Shown one piece after another: positions 57,329 to 64,000 of a stretch of DNA of 64,000 nucleotides. Position numbers and translations under genes: made by a program. The DNA is from Kribbella kalugense (GTDB lineage: Bacteria > Actinomycetota > Actinomycetes > Propionibacteriales > Kribbellaceae), in assembly GCF_004365875.1 (NCBI RefSeq), contig NZ_SODF01000002.1, positions 1,364,001 to 1,428,000 on the forward strand. The letters run 5' to 3'. Each line of letters begins with the position of its first letter. The first letter of the stretch is position 1. A model generated the notes under the pieces. The model was not told the origin of the DNA, did no database searches, and was given only the letters and a program-made list of their open reading frames with translations.

Positions 57329-58219
57329 GTGGACGACCACGAGCAGCTGGCTCGCCAGTTCGAGCAGAGCCGGGGGCATCTGCGTGCGGTCGCGTACCGG
57401 ATGCTCGGATCGGTGGCTGAGGCAGAGGACGCCGTACAGGAGGCTTGGCTGCGGCTGAGCCGGACCGATGTGAGTGCCGTCGGCAATCTGGCCGGCTGGC
57501 TGACCACGGTGGTCTCGCGGGTGTGTCTGGACCTGCTGCGGAGCCGGAAGTCGCGGCGGGAGGACTCGCTGGACACGTACGTGCCGGATCCGATCATCGG
57601 CCGGGTGGACGGTGACCTGGGGCCGGAAGACGAGGCGCTCCAGGCGGATGCGATCGGGCTGGCGCTGCTCGTCGTACTGGAGACGTTGTCGCCGGCTGAG
57701 CGGTTGGCGTTCGTGCTGCATGACATGTTCGGGGTCGGGTTCGACGAGATCGCGACGATTGTGGATAAGTCGCCTGCCGCGACCCGTCAGTTGGCGAGTC
57801 GGGCGCGGCGGCGGGTCCAGGGTGCTCCGGCGAGTGACGGGGATGTCAGCCGGCAGCGGGCGGTCGTGGAGGCGTTTATGGCGGCGTCCCGTGGCGGCGA
57901 CTTCGAGGCGCTGCTCGAGTTGCTCGACCCGGACGTCCTGCTCCGCGCGGACGCTGGTGCCGCGACCGCGGAGTACGCCGGTCCGGCCGTGTCGAAGCTG
58001 GTCCGCGGTGCTCGGGCCGTGGTCGAGCAGGCGCTTCTCTTCAGCCGGATGGCGCCGTACAACCAGCTGGTGTTGGTCAACGGCGTGCCTGGGGTGATGA
58101 CCGTGGTCAACGACCGTTTGATGGGCGTGATGGCGGTGACCGTTGCCGACGGCAAGATCACTCAGATCGACATCCTGGCCGACGTGGACCGGCTCCAGGT
58201 CATCCCGCTACCAGCCTGA
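57329..58219 (+). CDS. SigJ-type ECF sigma factor with C-terminal SnoaL-like domain
   Basis: 296 residues. Region 2 (about 8-70, RGHLRAVAYRMLGSVAEAED then AVQEAWLRL), region 4 (about 125-170, LSPAERLAFVLHDMFGVGFD then EIATIVDKSPAATRQLASRA) and a C-terminal SnoaL/NTF2 domain (about 185-296) are those of the ECF41/SigJ group, where the extra domain controls activity. The GTG at 57329 is preferred because AGGAGA lies eight bases upstream; an ATG at 57308 is the alternative. A YCII-type protein lies at 63480 but is not adjacent. Confidence 0.87.
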   Translation: MDDHEQLARQFEQSRGHLRAVAYRMLGSVAEAEDAVQEAWLRLSRTDVSAVGNLAGWLTTVVSRVCLDLLRSRKSRREDSLDTYVPDPIIGRVDGDLGPEDEALQADAIGLALLVVLETLSPAERLAFVLHDMFGVGFDEIATIVDKSPAATRQLASRARRRVQGAPASDGDVSRQRAVVEAFMAASRGGDFEALLELLDPDVLLRADAGAATAEYAGPAVSKLVRGARAVVEQALLFSRMAPYNQLVLVNGVPGVMTVVNDRLMGVMAVTVADGKITQIDILADVDRLQVIPLPA

Positions 58220-58937
58220 GTACCCGCTCGGCCTGCGCCTCGGCGGTCCCCGGCGGATTGCGGTCCGCACTCGGCCCACCGGGCCCGATCAGCGTCAACC
58301 AGAACCCGGACCACAGACAGCGCGCTGCTCGGAACCGCTCCGGCTCCACCGCAAACCGCCGTACCAAAGAAGTCCAGTCGGTCTCTCGACCCGCCAGATG
58401 CTCCACCAGGTTGGCGATTTCGACGGTCCGGTCGCCCAGCCCGGCGTCCTCGAAGTCGACGATGCGAACCCGTGTGCCGTCCCACAGGTAGTTGCTGAGG
58501 TTCGGGTCCCCGTGGGCGACCACTGGGTCGAGTACGACGGTCAGGTCGGGCGGCTCGTTGTCGAGCCAGGAATGCGCCGCCTCGGCGATCACCCCGTCGC
58601 CGTCGCAGAGCGCGGTCAGTCCGGCGCGGGTGCGAGAGACGAGCGCAGACAGGTCGATCGGAGCCAGTCCTGTCGGTGGGACTGACCAGAGCGTGTCGAG
58701 AGCGTCACCGAGTGCGGTCTGCATGGATGCGGTGAGCGAGCCGCTCAGTGGCCGGCCGGGTACGACAGTCATCGTCAGCGACGGGTCGGTGGACAACGTG
58801 AGCGGCCGCGGGACCAGGCCGGGGGTTTCCTGGGAGAGCAGGGTGAGTGCGGCCCACTCGCGGGCTGGTTCGTTGCGGGACCAGGACGTGTAGTGCTTGG
58901 TGAGGGTGCGGCCGGTGACGGCGACTTTGTGGGTCAT
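58200..58937 (-). CDS. APH-family phosphotransferase
   Basis: 245 residues. Catalytic loop VAHGDPNLSNYLWD and metal site VRIVDFEDAGLGDRTVEIAN are intact. The N-terminal lobe is short (nucleotide-binding Lys region near HKVAVTG/TKHY). The ATG at 58937 is preferred; reading further upstream would run antisense through the next gene. The 3' end overlaps the sigma-factor gene by 20 bases. Substrate unknown. Confidence 0.82.
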   Translation of the reverse strand: MTHKVAVTGRTLTKHYTSWSRNEPAREWAALTLLSQETPGLVPRPLTLSTDPSLTMTVVPGRPLSGSLTASMQTALGDALDTLWSVPPTGLAPIDLSALVSRTRAGLTALCDGDGVIAEAAHSWLDNEPPDLTVVLDPVVAHGDPNLSNYLWDGTRVRIVDFEDAGLGDRTVEIANLVEHLAGRETDWTSLVRRFAVEPERFRAARCLWSGFWLTLIGPGGPSADRNPPGTAEAQAERVLRLVAG

Positions 58938-59012
58938 TGGAGGAGTGTGTCGATAACTGGGTCTCTCCTTCGACGTATGGGCAGGAGCGGATACGGCGAG
59001 GGAGTGGGTCGG

Positions 59013-60281
59013 ATGTCTACGCAGGTGGTTGCGGCGGTTGCCAGTGAGGTTGTGGCGGGTCTGTTGGGGGCGGGGTTCAACGGTGCGGTCCGGCTGCCCG
59101 GTGAGGTGGAGTACGACGAGCAGCGGCGGTCCGTGATCCCGTCGGTGGACTCGCGCCCGCTGATGGTTGCGGAGGCGTACGGACGCACCGACGTGCAGGC
59201 AGCGGTACGGACGGCCCGCGAGTACGGCGTACCGCTTGCAGTGCAGGCGACCGGCCACGGGACTCGCGTACCGGCGGACGGCGGGATCTTGCTGAAGACG
59301 ACCGCGATGACGTCGTTGCTGATCGACCCGGAGCGGCGGATCGCCAAAGTTGCACCAGGGGTTCGCTGGGGTGCGGTGCTCGACGCGGCTCGGCAGTTTG
59401 GGCTGGCGCCGCTGTCTGGTTCGCATCGAGACGTCGGCGTCACCGGATACACCCTCGGCGGCGGTGTGGGCTGGCTGGCCCGCAAGTACGGGTTTGCGGC
59501 CGACAGTGTGATCCGGGCCGAGGTCGTCACCGCTGACGGACGTGTGGTCACCGCGAGCGCCGAGCAGCACCCTGACCTGTTCTGGGCGATCCGCGGCGGC
59601 ACCGGCAACTTCGGCGTCGTCACGTCGCTGGAGTTCCGCCTGTACCCGGTCCGTCAGGTCCACGCCGGCACCGTGTACTACGGCATCGACCGCGCCGCCG
59701 CGATCCTCCGCCGGTACCGCGACTGGACAACCACCATCCCGAACGAGCTGAGCACGGCGGTCGTCCTGACCCGCGTCCCCGGCACCGAGCAGCCCGCCGT
59801 CGCGATCAAGGTCATGTACGCCGGTCCCGCCGACGTCGCCGAACACCTGCTCAAGCCGCTCTTCGCAACAGCCGGCCAACTTCTGGCCGGTGAACTCCGG
59901 ACCATCGAGTACGCCGATGCCGCGATGGGCGGCACGCCCGCCCGGCACCTCGACTTCCTGGACACGCTGACCGACGAGGTCATCGACATCGTCACCGAAC
60001 TCGAGGACGCCACCGTCGAGATCCGCCACTGGGCCGGCGCGATGGCCCACCCGGGTCCCGGCGCCGGACCGGTCGGCCACCGAGAGGCGTCGTACTCGCT
60101 GATCATCGATCGCGAGGTCGCCGGTCTGCCGAGCTCCGGCCGGACCTTCGTGAACTTCCTCGGCGACCCGGGCCGCGCGGACACGGCGTACGCAGCCAAG
60201 GACCTGCACCGACTCCGCGAGGTCAAGCGCGCCTACGACCCGACGAACTTCTTCCACCTGAACGCGAACATCCGGCCGTAG
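59013..60281 (+). CDS. FAD-binding oxidoreductase, berberine-bridge type (PCMH fold)
   Basis: 422 residues. PLAVQATGHGTRVPADGGIL (His may carry covalent FAD), GVTGYTLGGGVGWLARKYG and WAIRGGTGNFGVVTSLEFRL are PCMH signatures; YDPTNFFHLNANIRP is the BBE C-terminal motif. No Tat or Sec signal, so cytoplasmic. ATG at 59013 has GAGGGAG eight bases upstream. Likely oxidises a sugar or secondary metabolite; substrate unknown. Confidence 0.87.
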   Translation: MSTQVVAAVASEVVAGLLGAGFNGAVRLPGEVEYDEQRRSVIPSVDSRPLMVAEAYGRTDVQAAVRTAREYGVPLAVQATGHGTRVPADGGILLKTTAMTSLLIDPERRIAKVAPGVRWGAVLDAARQFGLAPLSGSHRDVGVTGYTLGGGVGWLARKYGFAADSVIRAEVVTADGRVVTASAEQHPDLFWAIRGGTGNFGVVTSLEFRLYPVRQVHAGTVYYGIDRAAAILRRYRDWTTTIPNELSTAVVLTRVPGTEQPAVAIKVMYAGPADVAEHLLKPLFATAGQLLAGELRTIEYADAAMGGTPARHLDFLDTLTDEVIDIVTELEDATVEIRHWAGAMAHPGPGAGPVGHREASYSLIIDREVAGLPSSGRTFVNFLGDPGRADTAYAAKDLHRLREVKRAYDPTNFFHLNANIRP

Positions 60282-60284
60282 AAA

Positions 60285-60324
60285 AGCGACCCGGTCCCCA
60301 GGAGGGTCAAGGGACCGGATCGCT
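60285..60324. terminator. Hairpin terminator between convergent genes
   Basis: AGCGA-C-CCGGTCCC (60285-60298) pairs with GGGACCGG-A-TCGCT (60311-60324) with one internal mismatch. It lies between the FAD-oxidase and the convergent SH3 protein genes. Confidence 0.8.
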
Positions 60325-60341
60325 CAGGGCGCCTCAGATAT

Positions 60342-61316
60342 TCAGACCGTGCCGACGTTCCCGTAGACAGATACGTGGACGTGGTCCATGTGGTTCGCGG
60401 TCGCGCCGCCGCGGTCCTCCATCGCGCGCCAGCCTTCGCTGCTGCGCTGCACCGTCCAGATGTGCTGCTCCCAGATCAGCTGGCTGACACCGAGCTTCTT
60501 GTAGTTCGCCTTCAGCCAGTCGGCGATCTCCTGGCCCTCCGACGAGCTGTTGATCATGATGTCCACCGCGCGGCCGGACGAGTGCTCCGAACCACTGTCA
60601 CCGGAGCGCAGACCGCCGTACGTCGAGATGTCCGGGAACATCGCGCAGATCGCCCGGTGCACCCGGATCGCGTCCTGGGTCAGACCGCTCTCCATCGCGG
60701 AGCCGGACTTGCAGGCTGCCTGCGAGATCGCGCCGACGACGCTCGCGGCCGGCTTGGTCGCGGACAGGTACTGCGCCTTCACCCAGCGAGCCTTGCCGTC
60801 GCTGACCACCTGGGCCCAGATGCCGTCGACGGTGCCGGTGACCGAGACCTTGGTGCCCTTCGGCAGCACGTCCAGCAGGACGCCGGTCAGCGGGAGCGAC
60901 CAGAGGTTCACATCGGTGGTGGTGTACTTCGTGCCGGTGATCTTCGGCGCCGTGGCCTTCAGGTCCTCGGCGGCGCGAGTCTTGGCCGAGGTCGGCTTCG
61001 GGATCGGCGCCTGCTTCTTCAGGTGCTTCGCCGTCGGCGATGCCTTCGGCTTCGGAGTCGCGCTCGGCGTCGAAGACGTGACGGTGATCGGCGGACGCAG
61101 AGCGTCCCGGCTGATCGTGGCGTCGCGCGACAGCTGCAGGGACGAGCTGGCGATCGACGGGTCGAACTGGACATGCTGGCTGGGGATCGCGGCCGCGGAA
61201 CCGGTCGCCACCAGGGCTACTGCCGCTCCGGGGATCGCAACCTTGATGAGACCTGGCTGGATCACCCTCGCGCGCGCCTGGCGGTGCCGCGCCTGTCTAT
61301 GCCGTCCTTCAGCCAC
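60342..61316 (-). CDS. Exported cell-wall-associated protein with SH3 and ARB-07466-type C-terminal domain
   Basis: 324 residues. A basic N-terminus (EGRHRQARHRQARARVIQ) and a hydrophobic segment (about 21-40, IKVAIPGAAVALVATGSAAA) form a signal/anchor. A Pro/Lys/Thr-rich linker follows, then an SH3-like domain (about 135-185: TTTDVNLWSLPLTGVLLDVL) and a C-terminal domain with SSGRAVDIMI and MDHVHVSVYG, whose His/Asp spacing resembles D-Ala-D-Ala carboxypeptidase-like (hedgehog/VanY fold) proteins. The GTG at 61316 gives the signal-like start; an upstream frame exists but has no plausible start. Confidence 0.77.
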   Translation of the reverse strand: MAEGRHRQARHRQARARVIQPGLIKVAIPGAAVALVATGSAAAIPSQHVQFDPSIASSSLQLSRDATISRDALRPPITVTSSTPSATPKPKASPTAKHLKKQAPIPKPTSAKTRAAEDLKATAPKITGTKYTTTDVNLWSLPLTGVLLDVLPKGTKVSVTGTVDGIWAQVVSDGKARWVKAQYLSATKPAASVVGAISQAACKSGSAMESGLTQDAIRVHRAICAMFPDISTYGGLRSGDSGSEHSSGRAVDIMINSSSEGQEIADWLKANYKKLGVSQLIWEQHIWTVQRSSEGWRAMEDRGGATANHMDHVHVSVYGNVGTV

Positions 61317-61479
61317 TTCTTGAACCCAATCTGCCGAGACCAAAACGTTATCGACCGGAGGAGTCAAGCACACATCGCCGCGCCGGTTCGAATCGGACCC
61401 CGGTCTTAACGCATTACGAACATCCACAGGCTCGCCGCGACCGTGATTTGCCCGGTATCCGGATGTGACCGTTCCGAGA

Positions 61480-62127
61480 TCAAACGCTTGGTGGGCAAAT
61501 CGCCGTCGTGATCACGGTCGCGACGTGCTCGCCGTACCGCTCGGGGGACCAGTCGCGGAGCAGGACGAGGAGCTCGTAGAGCTCGACCGAGATGTACGTC
61601 CACAGGACGTCCGCGACCTCCTCCAGGGTGATTCCGGGCCGCAGCTCGCCGGTCTCGAGCAGGTGGCGGCCGAACATGGTCATCCCGGCCAGCCGCTCGT
61701 CGAGCAGGGTCTGCCAGGTCTCCCGCAAGGTCTCGTCGCTGTGCCGGCCGTCCCGGATCAGGATCTGAACCCGCGCCGACCGCTGTTGCCGCACGACCAC
61801 GCCGGCGACGTACATCCGGATCTTCCGGCGTACGTCGGGTTGGGCCTGGATCGCGAGCGCTTCCGGTCGTTGCGCGATCGGCAACGGCTCGTCGTCGCCG
61901 GCGATGACGAAGTCGAACACCGCCTTGGCCAACGCCGCCTTGGTGCCGAATCCCTTGTAGATGCTCTCCGCCGAGACGCCCGCCCGCCGCGCGACCGCGC
62001 TGATCGTCGTCGCCTGGAACCCGTCGGCCTCGAACAGCTCTTGCGCCGCGACCACGACGTCGCGCCGCCGCTGCTCGGCGCGTTCACGCCGGGTCACGGC
62101 GTTGTATTTCCTCTTGACGTCCGTCAT
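61480..62127 (-). CDS. TetR-family regulator
   Basis: 215 residues. HTH (about 22-55): VVVAAQELFEADGFQATTIS then AVARRAGVSAESIYKGFGTK. The ATG at 62127 has GGGATCTGGA upstream; the ATG at 62139, four codons earlier, has a TGTACT box seven bases upstream and is the alternative. Divergent from the SnoaL-like gene with a short operator-like repeat between them. Confidence 0.87.
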   Translation of the reverse strand: MTDVKRKYNAVTRRERAEQRRRDVVVAAQELFEADGFQATTISAVARRAGVSAESIYKGFGTKAALAKAVFDFVIAGDDEPLPIAQRPEALAIQAQPDVRRKIRMYVAGVVVRQQRSARVQILIRDGRHSDETLRETWQTLLDERLAGMTMFGRHLLETGELRPGITLEEVADVLWTYISVELYELLVLLRDWSPERYGEHVATVITTAICPPSV

Positions 62128-62148
62128 TCCAGATCCCATGCTTTTGAG

Positions 62149-62163
62149 TACAGGCAGACTGTA
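62149..62163. promoter_or_regulatory. Operator-like inverted repeat between TetR and SnoaL-like genes
   Basis: TACAG (62149-62153) and CTGTA (62159-62163) flank five bases, 22-36 bases from the TetR start and 23-37 from the divergent gene start. Weak but well placed. Confidence 0.35.
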
Positions 62164-62185
62164 TCGAATTATGTGGGGGACAACG

Positions 62186-62707
62186 ATGAGCACAACAGCA
62201 GGCGTGTCGGCCGGTGAGGTCGCAGTCCGGAGCATCCTGATCATGGCCGATGGGGAGCGGTCCGACTTCGACGAGCTGATCCACCCGCGCGCGGTGAACC
62301 GGGAGGGCGAGAACGAGCCGCCGGAGTGCCGGGTCGGTGGACCGGCCGGCTTCTACGCCACCGCGCTCTGGATGCGGACGGCGTTCGAGGGTTTGGCCTA
62401 CGACATCCACCATGTCATTGCCGATGGCAACTTAGTGGCGGTGAACTCGACGATGAGCGGGCGGCACGTGGCGCCGTTCGTCGTCTACACGCCGGGCGGT
62501 GACGTGGACACGGCCTTCCCGCCGACCGGCAAGACGTTCGCGGTCACGCAGTCGCACTGGTTCCGGATCGAGGACGGGAAGGTCGCCGAACACTGGGCGA
62601 ACCGCGACGACCTCGGCCAGGCGCAGCAGCTCGGCTGGGTGCCGCCGACGCCGGCGTACCTGTTCCGGATGGCCCGCGCAAAGTCGCGAGCCAAGCGGGC
62701 CGCGTAG
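62186..62707 (+). CDS. SnoaL-like (ester cyclase / NTF2-fold) protein
   Basis: 173 residues. WMRTAFEGLAYDIHHVIADG, FAVTQSHWFRIEDGKVAEHW and ANRDDLGQAQQLGW are typical of the SnoaL 'ester cyclase' group; catalytic roles vary. GGGGGA lies five bases before the ATG. Probably under the divergent TetR regulator. A basic tail (RMARAKSRAKRAA) ends the protein. Confidence 0.8.
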   Translation: MSTTAGVSAGEVAVRSILIMADGERSDFDELIHPRAVNREGENEPPECRVGGPAGFYATALWMRTAFEGLAYDIHHVIADGNLVAVNSTMSGRHVAPFVVYTPGGDVDTAFPPTGKTFAVTQSHWFRIEDGKVAEHWANRDDLGQAQQLGWVPPTPAYLFRMARAKSRAKRAA

Positions 62708-62741
62708 GACCGCCAGGCGGTGCTGCTGGTTGACTGCGCGG

Positions 62742-63509
62742 GTGGACTTTCGGATCGAGCGTGGGGTGGTTGCGCGGCTGGTGATCGATCGGGTCGCGAA
62801 GCGGAACGCGTTGACCTGGGCGATGTGGGAAGCGCTGCCTGGACTGCTCGCCGAGCTGGCGGCTGATGACGAGGTCAAGGTCCTGCTCGTCACGGGCGAG
62901 GGACCGAGCTTCTCCGCCGGTGCGGATATCCGGGAGTTGATCTCCGGCGACGATCCGGCCGATCCGATGGCTGAGTTGCGGGCGTTCAACCTGCGGGCGC
63001 AGGCGGCGTTGCGGGAGTTCCCGAAGCCGACGATCGCGGTCGTGCGCGGGCACTGCATCGGCGGCGGTCTGGAGATCGCGGTCAACTGTGACTTCCGGTT
63101 CGCCGCCCCGGACGCGAGTTTCGGCGTCACGCCGGCACGGATCGGCGTCGTCTACCCGCCGGCCGCGATCAAGGTCCTGCTCGACCTCGTCGGTCCGGCA
63201 ACCGCGAAGTACCTGCTCTTCAGTGGTGAGCTGCTGACCGCGGACCAGGCCGAGCTCAAAGGCCTGGTCGATCGAGTGGCCGACGATCCGATGGCGGCCG
63301 CCGAGGCGTTCGCGGACACGCTGGTATCGCGGTCGCAGCTGACGATCCGTTCCGCCAAAGAGTCAATCAACGCACTGCTGTCCGGCCAGGACCCAGACCC
63401 AGCAGCGGTACGCCGGTATCGCGAGACGATCGCATCCGGTGAGCTCGCGGAAGGGATCGACGCCTTCACGCAGAAGCGTTCACCGGAGTTCCTCTGGCAT
63501 CCCCGCTGA
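62742..63509 (+). CDS. Enoyl-CoA hydratase/isomerase (crotonase) family protein
   Basis: 255 residues. The CoA-binding loop FSAGADIRELI (about 57-67) and oxyanion loop VRGHCIGGGLEIAVNCDFRF (about 101-120; Gly-Gly-Gly) are intact; Glu in GLEIA and a second acidic residue near VTPARIGVVYPP fit the family. GTG start at 62742 without a clear ribosome-binding site. The 3' end overlaps the convergent YCII-type gene by 30 bases. Substrate chain unknown. Confidence 0.85.
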   Translation: MDFRIERGVVARLVIDRVAKRNALTWAMWEALPGLLAELAADDEVKVLLVTGEGPSFSAGADIRELISGDDPADPMAELRAFNLRAQAALREFPKPTIAVVRGHCIGGGLEIAVNCDFRFAAPDASFGVTPARIGVVYPPAAIKVLLDLVGPATAKYLLFSGELLTADQAELKGLVDRVADDPMAAAEAFADTLVSRSQLTIRSAKESINALLSGQDPDPAAVRRYRETIASGELAEGIDAFTQKRSPEFLWHPR

Positions 63510-63842
63510 AATCAGCGTGCCGCGGAGCTCGACCCGGTCACCGACCGCGGCCGACACCTGCGACGCGATCGACTGCGCACGCGCATCGTCGTCGGCGTCG
63601 ATCAGGAAGAACCCGGCCAACTGCTCCTTGGCCTCACCGAACGGTCCGTCGGTGACCACCTGCGCACCGTCACGGATCTGCACGATCCGGCCCTCGGCCG
63701 GCGGCAGCAGGCCCTCCGAGCTGACCAGCTCACCGGACTCGGCAAGCTCCTGCTCGAGCCGCATCAACCGCTCGACGGCCTGCTGGTCCTCGTCGGTCCA
63801 GGTGCGGTCGAGGCTCCGGAAGATCATCACGACGTACTTCAT
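63480..63842 (-). CDS. YCII-related protein
   Basis: 120 residues of the dimeric alpha/beta-barrel (ferredoxin-like) fold. KYVVMIFRSLDRTWTDEDQQ, then GLLPPAEGRIVQIRDGAQVV and DGPFGEAKEQLAGFFLIDAD are the family signature (the DGPF-E-x-KE-x-L-x-GF motif). Often encoded near SigJ-type sigma factors, one of which is at 57329. The -10 box TACGGT (complement at 63849-63854) is six bases before the ATG. Confidence 0.9.
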   Translation of the reverse strand: MKYVVMIFRSLDRTWTDEDQQAVERLMRLEQELAESGELVSSEGLLPPAEGRIVQIRDGAQVVTDGPFGEAKEQLAGFFLIDADDDARAQSIASQVSAAVGDRVELRGTLISAGMPEELR

Positions 63843-63865
63843 GGCTTCACCGTAGCGACGACAAC

Positions 63866-63906
63866 CGACAAGAACCCCGCGGACGTGGTCCGCGGGGTTC
63901 TTGTCG
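63866..63906 (-). terminator. Perfect 19-bp hairpin terminator
   Basis: CGACAAGAACCCCGCGGAC (63866-63884) pairs with GTCCGCGGGGTTCTTGTCG (63888-63906) with only GTG between. On the complement it follows the small membrane-protein gene ending at 63924. It lies just upstream of the YCII promoter. Confidence 0.8.
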
Positions 63907-63923
63907 TCTCGGTCAAGGGTGAA

Positions 63924-64000
63924 TCAGAACCAATGCCGTCTGCCTCCGATGGCACGGCCCGTCGATCCGAGCAGGAAGAGCACCGCTCCAACCACCAGCA
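63924..64000 (-). CDS. Small hydrophobic membrane protein (DUF6131-like), 3' end only
   Basis: The complement of 63924-64000 reads LVVGAVLFLLGSTGRAIGG then RRHWF and TGA. This is the usual end of the small actinobacterial membrane proteins of the DUF6131 type (hydrophobic helix, then GSxGRAxGGRRH and aromatic residues). The start lies beyond base 64000. Function unknown. Confidence 0.7.
   Translation of the reverse strand, partial: LVVGAVLFLLGSTGRAIGGRRHWF

Noticed and set aside
58938-60257. A long N-terminal extension of the phosphotransferase on the complement
   Set aside because: It runs antisense through the FAD oxidase gene, whose motifs are complete; the kinase starts naturally at 58937.
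61317-61480. A possible c-di-AMP riboswitch before the SH3 cell-wall gene
   Set aside because: Such genes often have one, but the conserved aptamer blocks are not present here.

Overview
The window is GC-rich, gene-dense actinomycete chromosome. WhiB, Bpa (proteasome activator), a SigJ-type sigma factor, a DUF3152 protein, an MptB-like mannosyltransferase, GTG/TTG starts and many leaderless promoters all fit Actinomycetota. The gene set and codon style recall Kribbella or another Nocardioidaceae, but that assignment is inference. No insertion sequence, prophage, CRISPR array or replication origin was seen. There is one tRNA, tRNA-Ser(UGA).

Layout. 1-5.4 kb: an ABC exporter fragment, a MarR regulator with a membrane protein and a DHA2 drug exporter, and a RelA/SpoT-domain protein divergent from an AAA ATPase. 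5.5-10.3 kb: a DUF3152 protein, a membrane protein, a hydrolase, a TPP riboswitch with its NCS1 permease, and a methyltransferase. 10.3-16.3 kb: ogt with an ECF sigma factor; divergently, a sulfur operon (Cys-ending leader peptide, flavin reductase, ABC importer, FMN monooxygenase). 16.3-22.1 kb: oxidoreductase, phosphodiesterase, anti-sigma-like ATPase, SEC-C protein, arginine deiminase, reductase. 22.2-33.8 kb: glycosyltransferase pair, larB/larC, a PAP2-lipid kinase fusion, serS, two HAD phosphatases, a WhiB protein and Bpa. 33.8-40.1 kb: two regulators, a VOC protein with a shared operator, quinone oxidoreductase, kinase, MobA-like transferase, nitrilase and a CobC-like aminotransferase. 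40.2-42.3 kb: a Gly/Asp repeat protein translationally coupled to a JmjC-type oxygenase. 42.4-49.1 kb: sucrase/ferredoxin-like protein, gamma carbonic anhydrase, CGNR protein, an SDR lacking its catalytic Tyr, two MFS transporters and the tRNA. 49.2-58.9 kb: DHFR-type reductases, an ArsR/SRPBCC operon, acetyltransferases, trpD behind a classical Trp attenuator, a GH16-like protein, a SigJ sigma factor and a kinase. 59-64 kb: FAD oxidase, SH3 cell-wall protein, TetR, SnoaL-like protein, crotonase, YCII protein and the end of a small membrane protein gene.

The best candidate for an undescribed system is the pair at 40237-42224. A 230-residue acidic Gly/Asp/Ala/Ser repeat protein without Lys, Arg, His or Cys overlaps by 4 bases a JmjC/cupin oxygenase with an intact HxD...H site. 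It reads like a precursor or substrate with its own modifying enzyme. The window also holds several RNA-level controls that can be read directly: a TPP riboswitch, a trp attenuator, a sulfur leader peptide, a possible RBS-sequestering element inside the sulfur operon, and at least fifteen leaderless promoters with the -10 box 6-8 bases before the start codon.
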